The position numbers were made by a program, and so were the translations under genes. The notes beneath the pieces were generated by a model that worked only from the letters and a program-made list of their open reading frames with translations, had not been told where the DNA came from and did no database searches. Shown here piece by piece: positions 12,301 to 23,649 of a stretch of 64,000 nt of DNA; the stretch's first letter is position 1, and each line of letters begins with the position of its first letter. The DNA is taken from assembly GCF_030867145.1 (NCBI RefSeq), contig NC_134427.1, positions 17,569,001 to 17,633,000 on the forward strand. Direction: 5' to 3'. The stretch comes from Opisthocomus hoazin (Eukaryota > Chordata > Aves > Opisthocomiformes > Opisthocomidae).

Positions 12301-15300
12301 GGTTAGACTGCCATGTTGCCATAGGAGATATCTCTCTTCCCATGATTTTCCTCTGTTGCCTTCTCAGGTTCTGGAAAGTTCTGTAAATTCCCTGTATTGA
12401 CAGTTTGCTAGCATCCTGGGTGGTTTTCTTCCACTTACTGTCGTTAGACCTTGAGGTGCTGTTGGAATTGGATGGTAGGTTAGGTAGGTCTTTAAGTGAG
12501 AGGGGGAAAAAAGGTCTTAAAAGTAACAGAGCTGCTCATTCTTACCATGTATGCTATACGCACCTCTGTCTTCTGAGGAAATGCTTTCTTTTCATGGAAG
12601 TTGCCTAAGGAAATCTTCTCATGTTCAAGGTGACATTTCTTCGGCAGTGTCAAAGCAAGGGAGAGACCAATACTCCACAGACAATATATTCCCCAGGACT
12701 AAGGGAGACACAGCTTAAAGTTCCTTTTATGTTCCTTCACATATTAACTAATATCTTATTTATATTAATTGAATGAACTCTAAAAAAAGAAAGTCAGTTG
12801 ATTCCATACCCTAGTGTTGCAAAGGCTCACTCCAGAAGTAAAACAGGTTCTTTAACATTAGCAGAGAACTGAATGTCAGTTTTCTGCATAACTCTTAAAA
12901 CTTTGTAACTACCAGACTGCTGGCTTAGGAGAAGGCACGAATCTCTCTCTGATCAAGTGGAAGAGAACAAATCTGAAATCCTTAAAACTCCAGTGAAAAA
13001 TGTAAATTATTTTTGTCTAAACATCCATTTCTAAGAATACATGTGCCGCTTTCCAAAGAAATTTTCATTAAAAGACAGTACTGCAGATTTGAATTGAGAT
13101 GAGGTGAGTTACGGTAATATACAAACACACACTGGGAGGAAGATAGACTTTTGCTTGGCAAACAATCATCTGAAGTGATTATTCAATACTTAGGGCTAAA
13201 AAGAGATTATCTTTAAGAAGAATATATTTCAGTAATTATATACAGAAATTAAATATTCAGTGGTCAGATCTTGCACAGTTGAAGTGAATATGAACTGGAC
13301 ATAACTCCCAAGATTGGTTGAAAACTGCATTAATAGTATAAAACAAAAAGAGAGAGAGGATCCACTTTATTAACAGTATACAGGGGATATCGTTACTTTT
13401 TTATTTGATTTACTGTCTCCTTAAGTAATAAATACAGATGAGCACAGCAAAAGTACAGGTTTAAATAAGAATTGCAAGGCTGCATTATGCCAGTAGCGCC
13501 TAGTGTACAGTTAATCAGAAAGCAGAAGGTAATATAAATTGTTTCTGACATTATGGGACTATAATAACACTACATTTCCACCAGCCCCATAGCTCTTACA
13601 AGAATTAGAAGTATGTATCCTGAAGATACCACATACCCAAGAAAAATGATGACATTTGTACGTGCTGACTGTTTCCACATTTGTGTCTTAGTTGTGCAAT
13701 TGTAATATATATATGTTATTACTGTAACCGTCCACGTTCAGTTCTGATAAAAGTTGCTTCATGAATTTGCTTCTGCTACCTGAAGTTGAATTAGACTCCA
13801 GTAATGGAGTAACGACTTTTATTTATCAACAAGTTTCCTCTCTGACCCTGTTCCTATACAAATCTTGATCATCCTTCCATGTACTAGGACATACTCCTGT
13901 GTGCCAGACCACATTATTCTGCCAGGATGTATTGGGTAAAGTCCTAGCTCCGATGACAGGGGTAATAAACCTACCATACATTTCTGTCGTTCCAGGATTT
14001 CACCTGTTAACTGTTCTTACAAAAAATAAATAACAACAAATTAATGCTTCAGGTAGTCTCCTATCCTGTCTCTAATGCTGACCAGTACAAACACTTTCAG
14101 AGAATGTGAGATGTACTGCACACTCTCATTGTGCATAAGAAGAATAAGTCTTTCTTGAAGCATCCTGGAGCTACTTTTTGCCATGCATTCTGAATATTAA
14201 TCCCAACAGCTTTTTACTAGTTAGTCTAATGCATTTACTCTGCTAATTCACATAAAATTTGACACTTCTAAAAACAATTACTTTTTCCAAGAATACTGCG
14301 TAGAAGACAGCTTTATAGATTAGCTATAAACTGCGTAGCAGAATATTTCTGTTAAACTGTCTCTCATCTGCTGCCTTTTAATTTCGTTTTATGTCTCTGT
14401 ATTGCATGGTAATGAAAGGTAAACAGGAGAGCTTCAATAGTTTGTTCTATGTCCATTCATAATATAATCAAATCTTAATCAGATGTCCTTTTGACCTGTT
14501 TTCCAAAATTCATGAAGCTGTAATGTCTGTATTCATTTTCCCTCTTTTGACACTGTACTTTCCCCTTGACTACTCCTATCTGTAGTTTCATCTTCTCCCT
14601 GAATCCCTTTTCATCTCTGCTTCTGTCTCTCCCCACTATCACTGTTAACAGTCTAGTGTAGAATTAATCAATTTAGCTAATCAAAATGCTGACATTAACA
14701 CAAAATTCAGTTAATTGTGTCTCCTTTGTTTTTATGAAGAAATAACAAGTTTAAAACAAAAAAAAGGCTGTAAGACACAATTGGTAATACATTTATTTGC
14801 AATTATAACCTGATTTGGTTGGTATTGGGAGAAGATTTTTAGAAACTCACTGCCTGAGCTTCTCTCTCGCAATTAGAAATAGGAATGACAAAAGTCATAA
14901 AGTCAGCCTAGTGCAGTTAGGGTGAAGACTGAGCCACAGAATCCTGGTGTAGGTTTTGCCATGACTTTATGCTGACACTGTGGATTTAGCCTAGTAACAT
15001 CAGAAAGCTCAGTGAGAACGCCGAGTCCCAAATTCCATAGTATTTTTCTAATCCACTATTAGACATTACAATGAGAACACATTAGCTAATTATAAATCAT
15101 TCCCTCCTCCTGCGCAGGTACATAGTACTCAGAATCCCCTAGTGCCCTAGAACACTATAAATCATCTAAACATGAAGCTCAGATCATCCTGCAAAATCTT
15201 GGTTGTATTTAGTTAAGGCAGGTTTGGGAAAGCATCTGGTATGACCTCGGTTACCATGGAACTCATTAACTTGAGTCACTGAGCATCCCTAGCAAAGTAT

Positions 15301-16119
15301 ATAAACTGTTTGCATGGCATTAATATCCACATAAAGCCAACTCATCACCTACCATTTTGTCCCAGGACACAATGGGTTCGCCGTAAGAGAGATAAAACTG
15401 TGATGTGGTCTCTTTGGGTTTCTCCAAAATCTGTACAGGATGGCTGCTCTACCATTTGTATCTGCAAATAGTACCATGAAACTAATTGTCTAAGCAAAAA
15501 GCAAAGCGCATATTGAAAATGCTAACAATAACAACAACAACGTGTTAGGGGCTTCAGGAGGAAAAATGTGAGTGATAATGAAAATTTATTTGTCTCTTAG
15601 CACAGATGTGTTTTGGATTATAACAAGACTGTCCTTTTTGAGATGAGGCTGTGAAGCACCATTTTATTTGAGATGAGGTACCCACCCTACCGGCTGTGTA
15701 TAAAAATGAGATTCTGACACATGCCACCTTCATTCATGGCTATTTTATATCTTCTTTTTCCTAACATCTATAATGTTAAACATAATATCTTCCATAATTT
15801 TTTCAGTACATCATCAGCTGTCAGTGTGGCAGGTGGTAGTCAGCCTGGAATATAGAGCTGCAGGGATGGAGAGCTGAACTTTGTGAGAGCAAGTGAACAG
15901 GAAGAAAGTAGCGCCACCAGGAAAGGGCACAAAAAAACGGACAGAAGGACTTTGTGGAGAATGTGTTAGAAACAGGCTGGAAGTAAGTAGTAGTTTGCAA
16001 CCAGAAATTATTTGCCTATAGGAACATGCTTTTCACAACTATTTTAAATGTCTAAACTTTATGTACCTGTCTGTAGCTTTCAGATTTGCTGTGCTTACCA
16101 AAGGACAGTGCTCTACAGT

Positions 16120-16318
16120 GAAGCCAGGCTGTTGCTCATGATCTTAACTCTGGGTCTGAAACTTCCTGCCCCGGGTGAGCTGGGCCAGTTGTTTTCCTTG
16201 ATTTTTAAGTTTTTACATCTGCAAGAGAAGAATACAATCATGTTTCATGGGGACGTTTACAGGAATTCATAAATAGTATTTGTAGAGTGCTTTGAGCTTG
16301 AAGAGTGCTATAAAGATG
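16120..16318 (+). mobile_element. probable ancient MIR/CORE-SINE-like fragment
   Basis: The segment follows the order of blocks in MIR-type SINEs: GAGCTGGGCCAGTTGTTTTCC, then ATCTGCAAGAGAAGAATACAA, then TTTCATGGGGACGTTTACAGGAAT. It ends with TTTGTAGAGTGCTTTGAGC and GAAGAGTGCTATAAAGATG, resembling the old amniote tail GTAAAGCGCTTTGAGATCCT...GGTGCTATATAA. It is strongly diverged, so subfamily and boundaries are uncertain. An alternative is a fragment of another LINE-2/CR1-L3-tailed SINE. No coding capacity is implied; the 74-codon open frame across it is incidental. Confidence 0.55.
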
Positions 16319-16816
16319 GACTTTATACCCCACCTATCGCTACAGATAACCATTTCTTTAAATAGAGGGATAAAGTGACAACTGCCCCCTCAATCTAAAC
16401 AGGCAACATTACCAGGCACCCTGCAGCCTGATCCCTACCCCTGCCTGAACTGGAATAGACTCCACCTTCTGGGCATGATTCTCACAAAGGAACACACAAC
16501 ATGTAGCAACCAACGCGTGCACCTAGGAGTACGCAGGAGTTGCATATATGCTGCTAAAGGCATACGTCATGAGTGTCATGCCTGTTTTTCACCTGTGCCT
16601 TTAGTTTCCTTAAAGAGTAGTGGTTTGAATCTCTGATGTTATTCGTTAGCATATGTGCAGTTATCTGCCACTGTCTTATGTCTCAAGTGCTTATCTGAAG
16701 CTACAGCCAGGGGCACCGGTTGATTATTTTGCAAATGCAAAGTCAACTGCTTTTGATATTATCCCTAACTCAACTGAACATAGACCCAAAGAACAACAGG
16801 GTTTGAGAATGAGAAT

Positions 16817-16838
16817 AAAAAAAAAAAAAAAAAAAAAA
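16817..16838. repeat. poly-A tract (A22)
   Basis: Run of 22 A after GAAT. No retroposed gene body or target-site duplication is apparent upstream, so it is not confidently a retrotransposon tail. Confidence 0.85.
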
Positions 16839-18164
16839 GTACGACCAAGTGAAAGCAATCTGCTGAAATCAGAGGAAAAGGAAACATGAAGTGCAGAACA
16901 ATCTTCCCTGGGCCTATCAGATGGACTAGGTGACCTAGTATCTCTTTCCTGTCTCCATTTTGTACGGTTTTGTCAGCCTCAAAGCAGCAAAAAGAGAAAA
17001 GAGCTGCAGGATCCACAGAGCGAGGTGTCAAGGAACGGCTGGAAGATCACACCCTCACACAACCAAGCTTCCAGCAGCAGCACAGTGGCTCCCCAGGGGT
17101 GTGCAAGGCCAGGGGTGCACCAAGGCCGCGGCTCCAAGAGCTGGGCAGCAGAGAGGTACGGGGATGTCCAACACCCACCTGCCCGCTCCGGGCCGCCATT
17201 GGGTCGGCCACACTTTGTGCTCCGTGCTGGGGCAATGCAGCACCTCACAGAGACGCTCCCTGCCTTTCTCCAGCATAAGGGATGAAACAGGGAGACTTTG
17301 TTGGATTTCCTTCCTTTAGAGGAGCTTAGGAAGGACCGAATATTCCCCTGCGTGGGATAAACTCGTCCTTGTCTTTCTTCACTTCGTGCTATTGCGGGCC
17401 GATGGATGCGGGGGCCTCCCCCCTCGGGCGTTCGCACCGGAGGAGGGACGGGGAGAACCCGGGCGCAGGGCAGGCAGCCCCTGGGGCAAAGCGCATCGCC
17501 CCTCCGCGCTCCTGGCTGGCTGCCCCGTGGCCTCTTCCAGCCCTCCCTCCAGCAGCGCCCACCTCCCCTCTCCCCTCGGGCGGGCCCTCGCCTCCAGCCG
17601 CCGTCCTCCTTCTGCCCCGGCACTCCCGGGGCCTCTCGCTCCCGGCCCTGAGGCGCCTCTCCCGCCCGCCCGCCCCCCGGCCCTGAGGCGGCTGCACCGC
17701 CCGCCTTCCCCGCCGCCGGGCGCGGGCAGGACCCCGGCCGCGTCCCCCTCAGCCCGCCCGCCTCTCCCGGCGGGGCTGGGCTGGGCTGGGCTCGGCTCTC
17801 CGCCCCGCCCCTGCCCGCAGTCGGGCGCACGCACCGCGCTCGCACCCGCGCTGGCACACACGCACGCACCGAGGCGATGCGGCTTTAAAGGGGCCAGCTG
17901 CAGCCCGGGGGCTGGCCCACGTGAGGCCGCCCAGCTCCCTCCGACCGCAGCCCCCCGCGCTGCCGCCGCGGCCGGGAGACGCCGGGGCTGGGCGGGCCGA
18001 GCCGAGCGGAGCGGCTGCCGCCAGCCCGTCTCACGCCAAGTTTGATCGATAACCCTCTCCCGGCCCGGGCGGAGCAGGCTCCCCGGCTCCGCTACCCACC
18101 ATCTTTGGGGGAAGTCCCTGCGCTGGGGGGGCGCTGCTGGAGACGGGGGGGAGAAAGGCAACCT

Positions 18165-18176
18165 CGCAGCCAATGA
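18165..18176 (+). promoter_or_regulatory. CCAAT box (NF-Y type)
   Basis: AGCCAATGAG (CCAAT at 18170-18174) is a good match to the NF-Y core and lies about 220 bp before the GRIA3 start codon in the same orientation as the gene. NF-Y boxes usually sit about 60-100 bp before the transcription start. If this one is functional, it would place a start near 18230-18280. No expression evidence is available from sequence. Confidence 0.4.
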
Positions 18177-18390
18177 GCCCTCCTAGGCTGGGGTGAAGAC
18201 GAGAGGAGAGGGATTTGGGGAAGGAGGAAAAAAAAAAAAAGACGAAGAAGGGAAGAAGGGAGGGGGACTGTCCTCCCCGCTACCTCCACCAGCATCGCCA
18301 CCACCGCTGACACTACTCCGAGTCTCCGGTTGCGCCCATGCCTGTGCCGCCGGTTTCGTTTTAGGGGCTGAACTGTAGGGGCTGAAGAAA
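18177..18390 (+). other. GRIA3: presumed 5' UTR / core promoter of GRIA3
   Basis: Sequence immediately before the start codon. It contains a purine-rich tract with an A13 run (18228-18240) and GA-rich flanks, then a pyrimidine-rich stretch (about 18270-18330). The transcription start is not determinable. An upstream ATG at 18338 opens an 8-codon frame ending at TAG 18362-18364, before the main ATG. An in-frame TAG just upstream (18373-18375) closes the frame before 18391, so the protein cannot extend 5' within this exon. Confidence 0.5.
18338..18364 (+). CDS. possible short upstream ORF in GRIA3 5' leader
   Basis: ATG followed by seven sense codons (peptide MPVPPVSF) and TAG, ending 26 nt before the GRIA3 start codon. 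Context CCCATGC is weak (no purine at -3, C at +4), so leaky scanning would be expected. It matters only if the transcript starts upstream of it. Upstream ORFs are known to tune translation in some glutamate-receptor mRNAs; applying that here is inference. Confidence 0.3.
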   Translation: MPVPPVSF

Positions 18391-18481
18391 ATGGGGCAGA
18401 GCGCGCCCCGGACCCTCCTGCTGCTGCTGGCGGGGCTGCTGGGGGAGGCTCTGGCGGGGTTCCCCAACACCATCAGCATAG
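18391..18481 (+). CDS. GRIA3: GRIA3 exon 1 (coding part): GluA3 signal peptide and mature N-terminus
   Basis: GluA3 is an AMPA-type glutamate receptor subunit, a ligand-gated cation channel of fast excitatory synapses. This exon encodes MGQSAPRTLLLLLAGLLGEA, LA, then GFPNTISI and the first base of the next Gly. Residues 9-21 form the hydrophobic core of a secretory signal. Cleavage is expected after Ala22, because mature GluA3 begins with the family motif GFPNTISIGG. The start at 18391 is chosen because its context, AAAATGG, is strong and an in-frame TAG lies 16-18 nt upstream. As I remember it, mammalian GRIA3 has a few extra residues before the MGQS methionine; these are absent here. The donor is G|GTAAGC at 18481/18482, phase 1. 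The signal peptide is leucine-rich and diverged from mammals, as is common for such segments. Identity is certain once exons 2 and 3 are considered. Confidence 0.96.
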
Positions 18482-19456
<975 letters not shown>

Positions 19457-22400
19457 TAAATACATGCTTTTTCGAAAAATATTTCTTTGCTGTCTATCCT
19501 TACATTCGATTTCTTTTGGGTAGCCTGGAGTTCTTGTTCATACAATATAGTGCAACAAATGTGTGTAGTGACATGAGGCTCAGTAGATTTGCAGCATTAT
19601 ATGGTTGAATAATACCTCAGGGAAACTTCTCTCGCCACTTCTTTTCACCCTGTTAGTTTTGTTTTCCAGAAAAACAGCCCTGTTATTTATATAGCAGTGC
19701 TGTGTAGCTGTGGTCAGTGGATGGCCGCTGAAGTAACATCCCTTTGCTGTTGAGCCTACAACCTAACCGTGTGAAGCAGCATAATTAGCAAATAGTACCA
19801 TGTAGGAATAAACCAGAAACAGCTGTTTACGAGTGACCTTGAGGGGGCCAAGCTAGAGGGGCTTACTTGCCTCCTCTGCCCTGAAATACTGGGTTGTTTT
19901 CTTATACTGAAAGTCCTGTTAAAAGCTGGAGAGGCTGTAAACTGACAAATACCATTAGAGCTGAGGGGAGAGAAAATGGAATCAGAACGCTGAGCGTTAT
20001 TAGAAATAGCTCTGCACAAGCAGCACGTACATATAATTTGAACCTTTATTAACAGAAGCGGCAAAATAGAACTTTGAGTGGTGTTAATGTGGTGTTAAAA
20101 TGCGAAATCTCTTTCTGAAAGACTGGTGCATGTTCCGCATTTTAAAAAGTGTTCCTTTACCAATAGTAGTCCCTGAATATTTGTTTTACTGATGTGTCCA
20201 AATTCAGTTTTATGCAGTTTTTATTGTAAACCTTTGAAAATGAATGGAGTCTTCTTGCGAGGTAGTTGCATGCACTTTGCAGTAGACAGGAATATGTCTG
20301 TACGTGATCTAAAGGACCTCTGAATGCAACGTGCTAACTTTTGTGTTGTGAGCAGGATTCCTGGTCATGTACTCACAGTATGAAGTGTTCAAAGAGGAAG
20401 CATTGTACTAAAATAATGAAGTACTGGAGTACAGAAAACTAGTATCTCTTGCTTTAAAACAATTTCATGTTTTGACTATCTTATTTCTTTAATTTTTTGT
20501 TTGTTTGGGATAGGATAGTTCTTATAATCCTGTCCCATACTGTGTCATTGGAAGGCTGGACAAGCAGATATTTTTTTCTTCTAGGGTTTCAGGTATTTTC
20601 TGAAAAAGTTGATGGTTAGAAAACATACAATAAGGAAATACCTGGACAAATTTTGGATTGATATTCTAACATATCCCCCATGTGACTGCTTCTTGCTAGT
20701 GCAGCATTACACTTTTTACAGGGCTTTGAATTAGGACCTTTAAAACTTTTGCAGGGGGGTTAATTATATGATATCCAATAAAAATACTTGGTAAAGTGGA
20801 AAAAAATGGTGAATGAAAGCGTGTCTGTACTTTGCATCTTATTTTACTAATCCTATCCAGCCTCAACAGCTCTTACAACAAACATCAGACTATTAATCCT
20901 TAATCAGTGTAATCCCTTCAAGAGGCTGCATCTCAAACATAGTTCCCTAAATATCAATTATATGGATTTAAACTAAATACATTAAACTGCTTGGGTGATT
21001 AATTATTAATTGTTTTTTTTAAATTCCATCAGCAGTTCTTTACAGATCCCACCAAGAAAGTGAACCACACACTAGTCCAGAGGCAGGCAATGTATTATTT
21101 AGTCAGTGTGCTTCTCATCTTCTGACATCTAATGATTTTTGTCATTGCTTAGTGAAAGCTGTGGCGATTCGAGTAAGATAAGATGGTTTTCTGCAGTATA
21201 GGGCTGCATGTTCCAACACACATCTTACCAGTGTCGTAAAATTGGGAAAACTTAAATCTCTGGAGAAACCGTAGACCAGAGAATACCAAACTACAGTAAC
21301 CTATTTACAAATAGAAGATGTGAAAAAAGAAACAGAAGAAAGAAAATGAAAAGGTGACCTTGTCCATAGCTATATCAACCATCTGGTAATACAGTTGATA
21401 GGAAAAGAATGTGGTGAGTCCAAATCACCAGTCATGTAGGTCTCAGTAGCTCAAAAAAAAACCAAACAAAAGAACAGTTGCTCTTTTTGTATCTGAAAGC
21501 GATTACCTTTGAAAGTCAGAATGCTCATACATACCGATGCATGAGGATGAACTAATAGCTCCTCACGCTACCTGGCGAATATGTAAAAACATCCTGGCCT
21601 AAGTACCCTGAATCACATCCTCGCTTCCAGGGGAGTAGCAGATAATTTCAGGGTGCTGCAGTATCCAGAAAGGAATTCTTTCCACAATATTTTTACTTCT
21701 CTTGGAGATAAGCATAAATTGTCTCCAGTGCTGTCACAGAGCCGTTTGATCAATATTTGCAGTTGGCGGGGATCCACAGGAGAGAAGCCTGCAGTGACTC
21801 TGACTGCCTTCACTGGAGAGGGAAACTGTGACTGACTTTGTGGTGGGATAGGGAAAGCAACTGGAGGAAAATCAGAGAAAGTAGCATGTGTAGCTTGAGC
21901 CTAGTGCCTGTACTAGTCAGCATCCATAAAACAGTATTTTTCATTCTCTGTTGATTTATACAGTAGTGGCTGTAGTAAGTGTTCATGTGTGTAGGAACTG
22001 GGGGGGGCTCTGCTCAGGAAGGCTTTATGTTCTTGCAGTACAGCTGCACATCCTGCTTGGTGCAATCTGGTGCATTCCAGAGGCAGGAGAAACAAATTGC
22101 TTCCCAAGTATCCTCATGAGCCAGAGATAAAAAGCCCACGTCTGGTAGGGCTGATTTGGCAGTATCACAACATGGGAACAAACTTGTTCAGAAGCAAAAG
22201 ACAGTTCCTGCCCTAAGCCCCTCCCTCTCCTTCCTTTTTCAGTTAAATGGTGTGTAATCTGATTCATGTACATGTATTCCCTGCTTCACTGCTAGCACCG
22301 AGCCCCTCTCTGTATATTTAATATGCGCACATGCCTACAGTATTAATCTGCTCTGTATTTGTCTGCCTACCTATTTATTTAGCTGTGTGATGTCTTAACG

Positions 22401-23576
22401 GAGAGCGAATGCAAACAGAGATGAAAATACTCAGTGTATTTAAAGGTGAATTGAAGTTTATCAGTTGTCTCTGGGGGGATTTATTGCGTCTTTTAAAATA
22501 TGCAGTTTTTTGCCATCAGAAAAAACAGAAAGGAAGAAAGTTATCTTGACCTGTGAGTGAATAAAATCAAGTAAAATATGGATGTTATGTTTTCTTCAAA
22601 AGTGCTCATACAGGGAATGAGCTGGCTTTTTCAGAATAATATGGATAGAACAACTTAAGTGTATAAATTCATCACTGAAGTGTCTTTCATGCTTTTCTTA
22701 TAACCTCTGATGAAGGATGTTAGTATTAATGTTGAATTATGCGTACAGTTCTGTAGATCGTATTCCCTAGAAACAACCCGTGTATGTCTTTCTGCTCTGC
22801 ACTTGTAGTGCACTATACTAACACTGCTCTAGCCTCTGCAGTGTCAGCTCATTAGCACACAGATCTCATATTCCCTCTCTGCACTGTCATTGCAAAAAGT
22901 CGCTGTTGTACACCTTTACAGCCAACAAATGTGCACTCACGTTACGTACAATTTTCAAAAAATATTTAGAAAAGTAAACTCAACCTTGAACGTAGTACCC
23001 GTGGAATTTCTTAAAAGAAAGCATTAGTTTTCATTAAAATCTGTTGATCATGTAATGATAGTGGTGGGATGTGTACGGGTGAAAAGGGGCTGTGATTGCA
23101 GAATCTAATTAATCTACAGGAAGATTCCCTCTCTCAGTAAGCCTAACATATCGTCTGCTAATTCTTGTCCCATTAATTTTTCTGAGTCATTTCTCATACA
23201 TCTTCTGAACCCAGAAGGCTTTTTATATTTTTACCAAGTGTTGACGTGTAGTGTTTTCTCCACAGGCACTCGTTCTTTAAGAGACCAAAAAAAGAGGGAA
23301 GGTACAATGACGTGCTTACCTTAAGTTGCTAGAATCCTGTGAGTGGTTGTATGGACACTTGCTTGAAGGAGTCTGATTTCAGACTTTCTTTGAAAATTTT
23401 TCTTTCGCATCCTTGCAGTCCTTGTGTTTAATCTTTCAAATTCAACTTGGAAGATCTTAATGGAAGAAGTGCCTGTTTGTTGTTGTGAGAACGTTGCAGA
23501 AAATGATACCAGAGGGCTAGTAACAGACAGTTTTTCCAGTGTAACTGTATTACTGCCTTTTCCAAAGCACAGGTTC

Positions 23577-23649
23577 ATATATATATATATATATATATAT
23601 GCTCACGTGTATAGTCACTTGCACACGTGCACACATACACACACACAAG
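23577..23649. repeat. (AT)12 microsatellite with adjoining CA-rich tract
   Basis: A perfect 24-bp AT run (23577-23600) followed by an imperfect CA/TG-rich stretch with CACGTG-like and ACACAC units up to about 23649. A likely polymorphic marker within intron 2; no other role is evident. Confidence 0.9.

Larger units (their letters stand above)
9347..17389. other. upstream intergenic DNA, no gene recognised
   Basis: About 8 kb between the second CR1 and the CpG island. The sequence is AT-rich with no recognisable exon. Minor structure: (AT)n near 13703-13714, AAC repeats near 15524-15541, a direct repeat of TTGAGATGAGG near 15640 and 15667, a MIR-like SINE near 16120-16318, and an A22 tract at 16817-16838. 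The last 400 bases (17000-17390) rise in GC towards the island. Confidence 0.5.

Noticed and set aside
16979-17869. 296-codon open frame on the minus strand upstream of GRIA3
   Set aside because: It lies largely in the CpG island, where stop codons are rare. The translation is low-complexity (Gly, Arg, Pro, Ala-rich) with no domain, and overlapping long frames exist on both strands.
17379-18173. 264-codon minus-strand frame and the overlapping 219-codon plus-strand frame (17386-18045)
   Set aside because: Same GC-driven artefact: Pro/Arg/Ala-rich, mutually overlapping, and without recognisable motifs.
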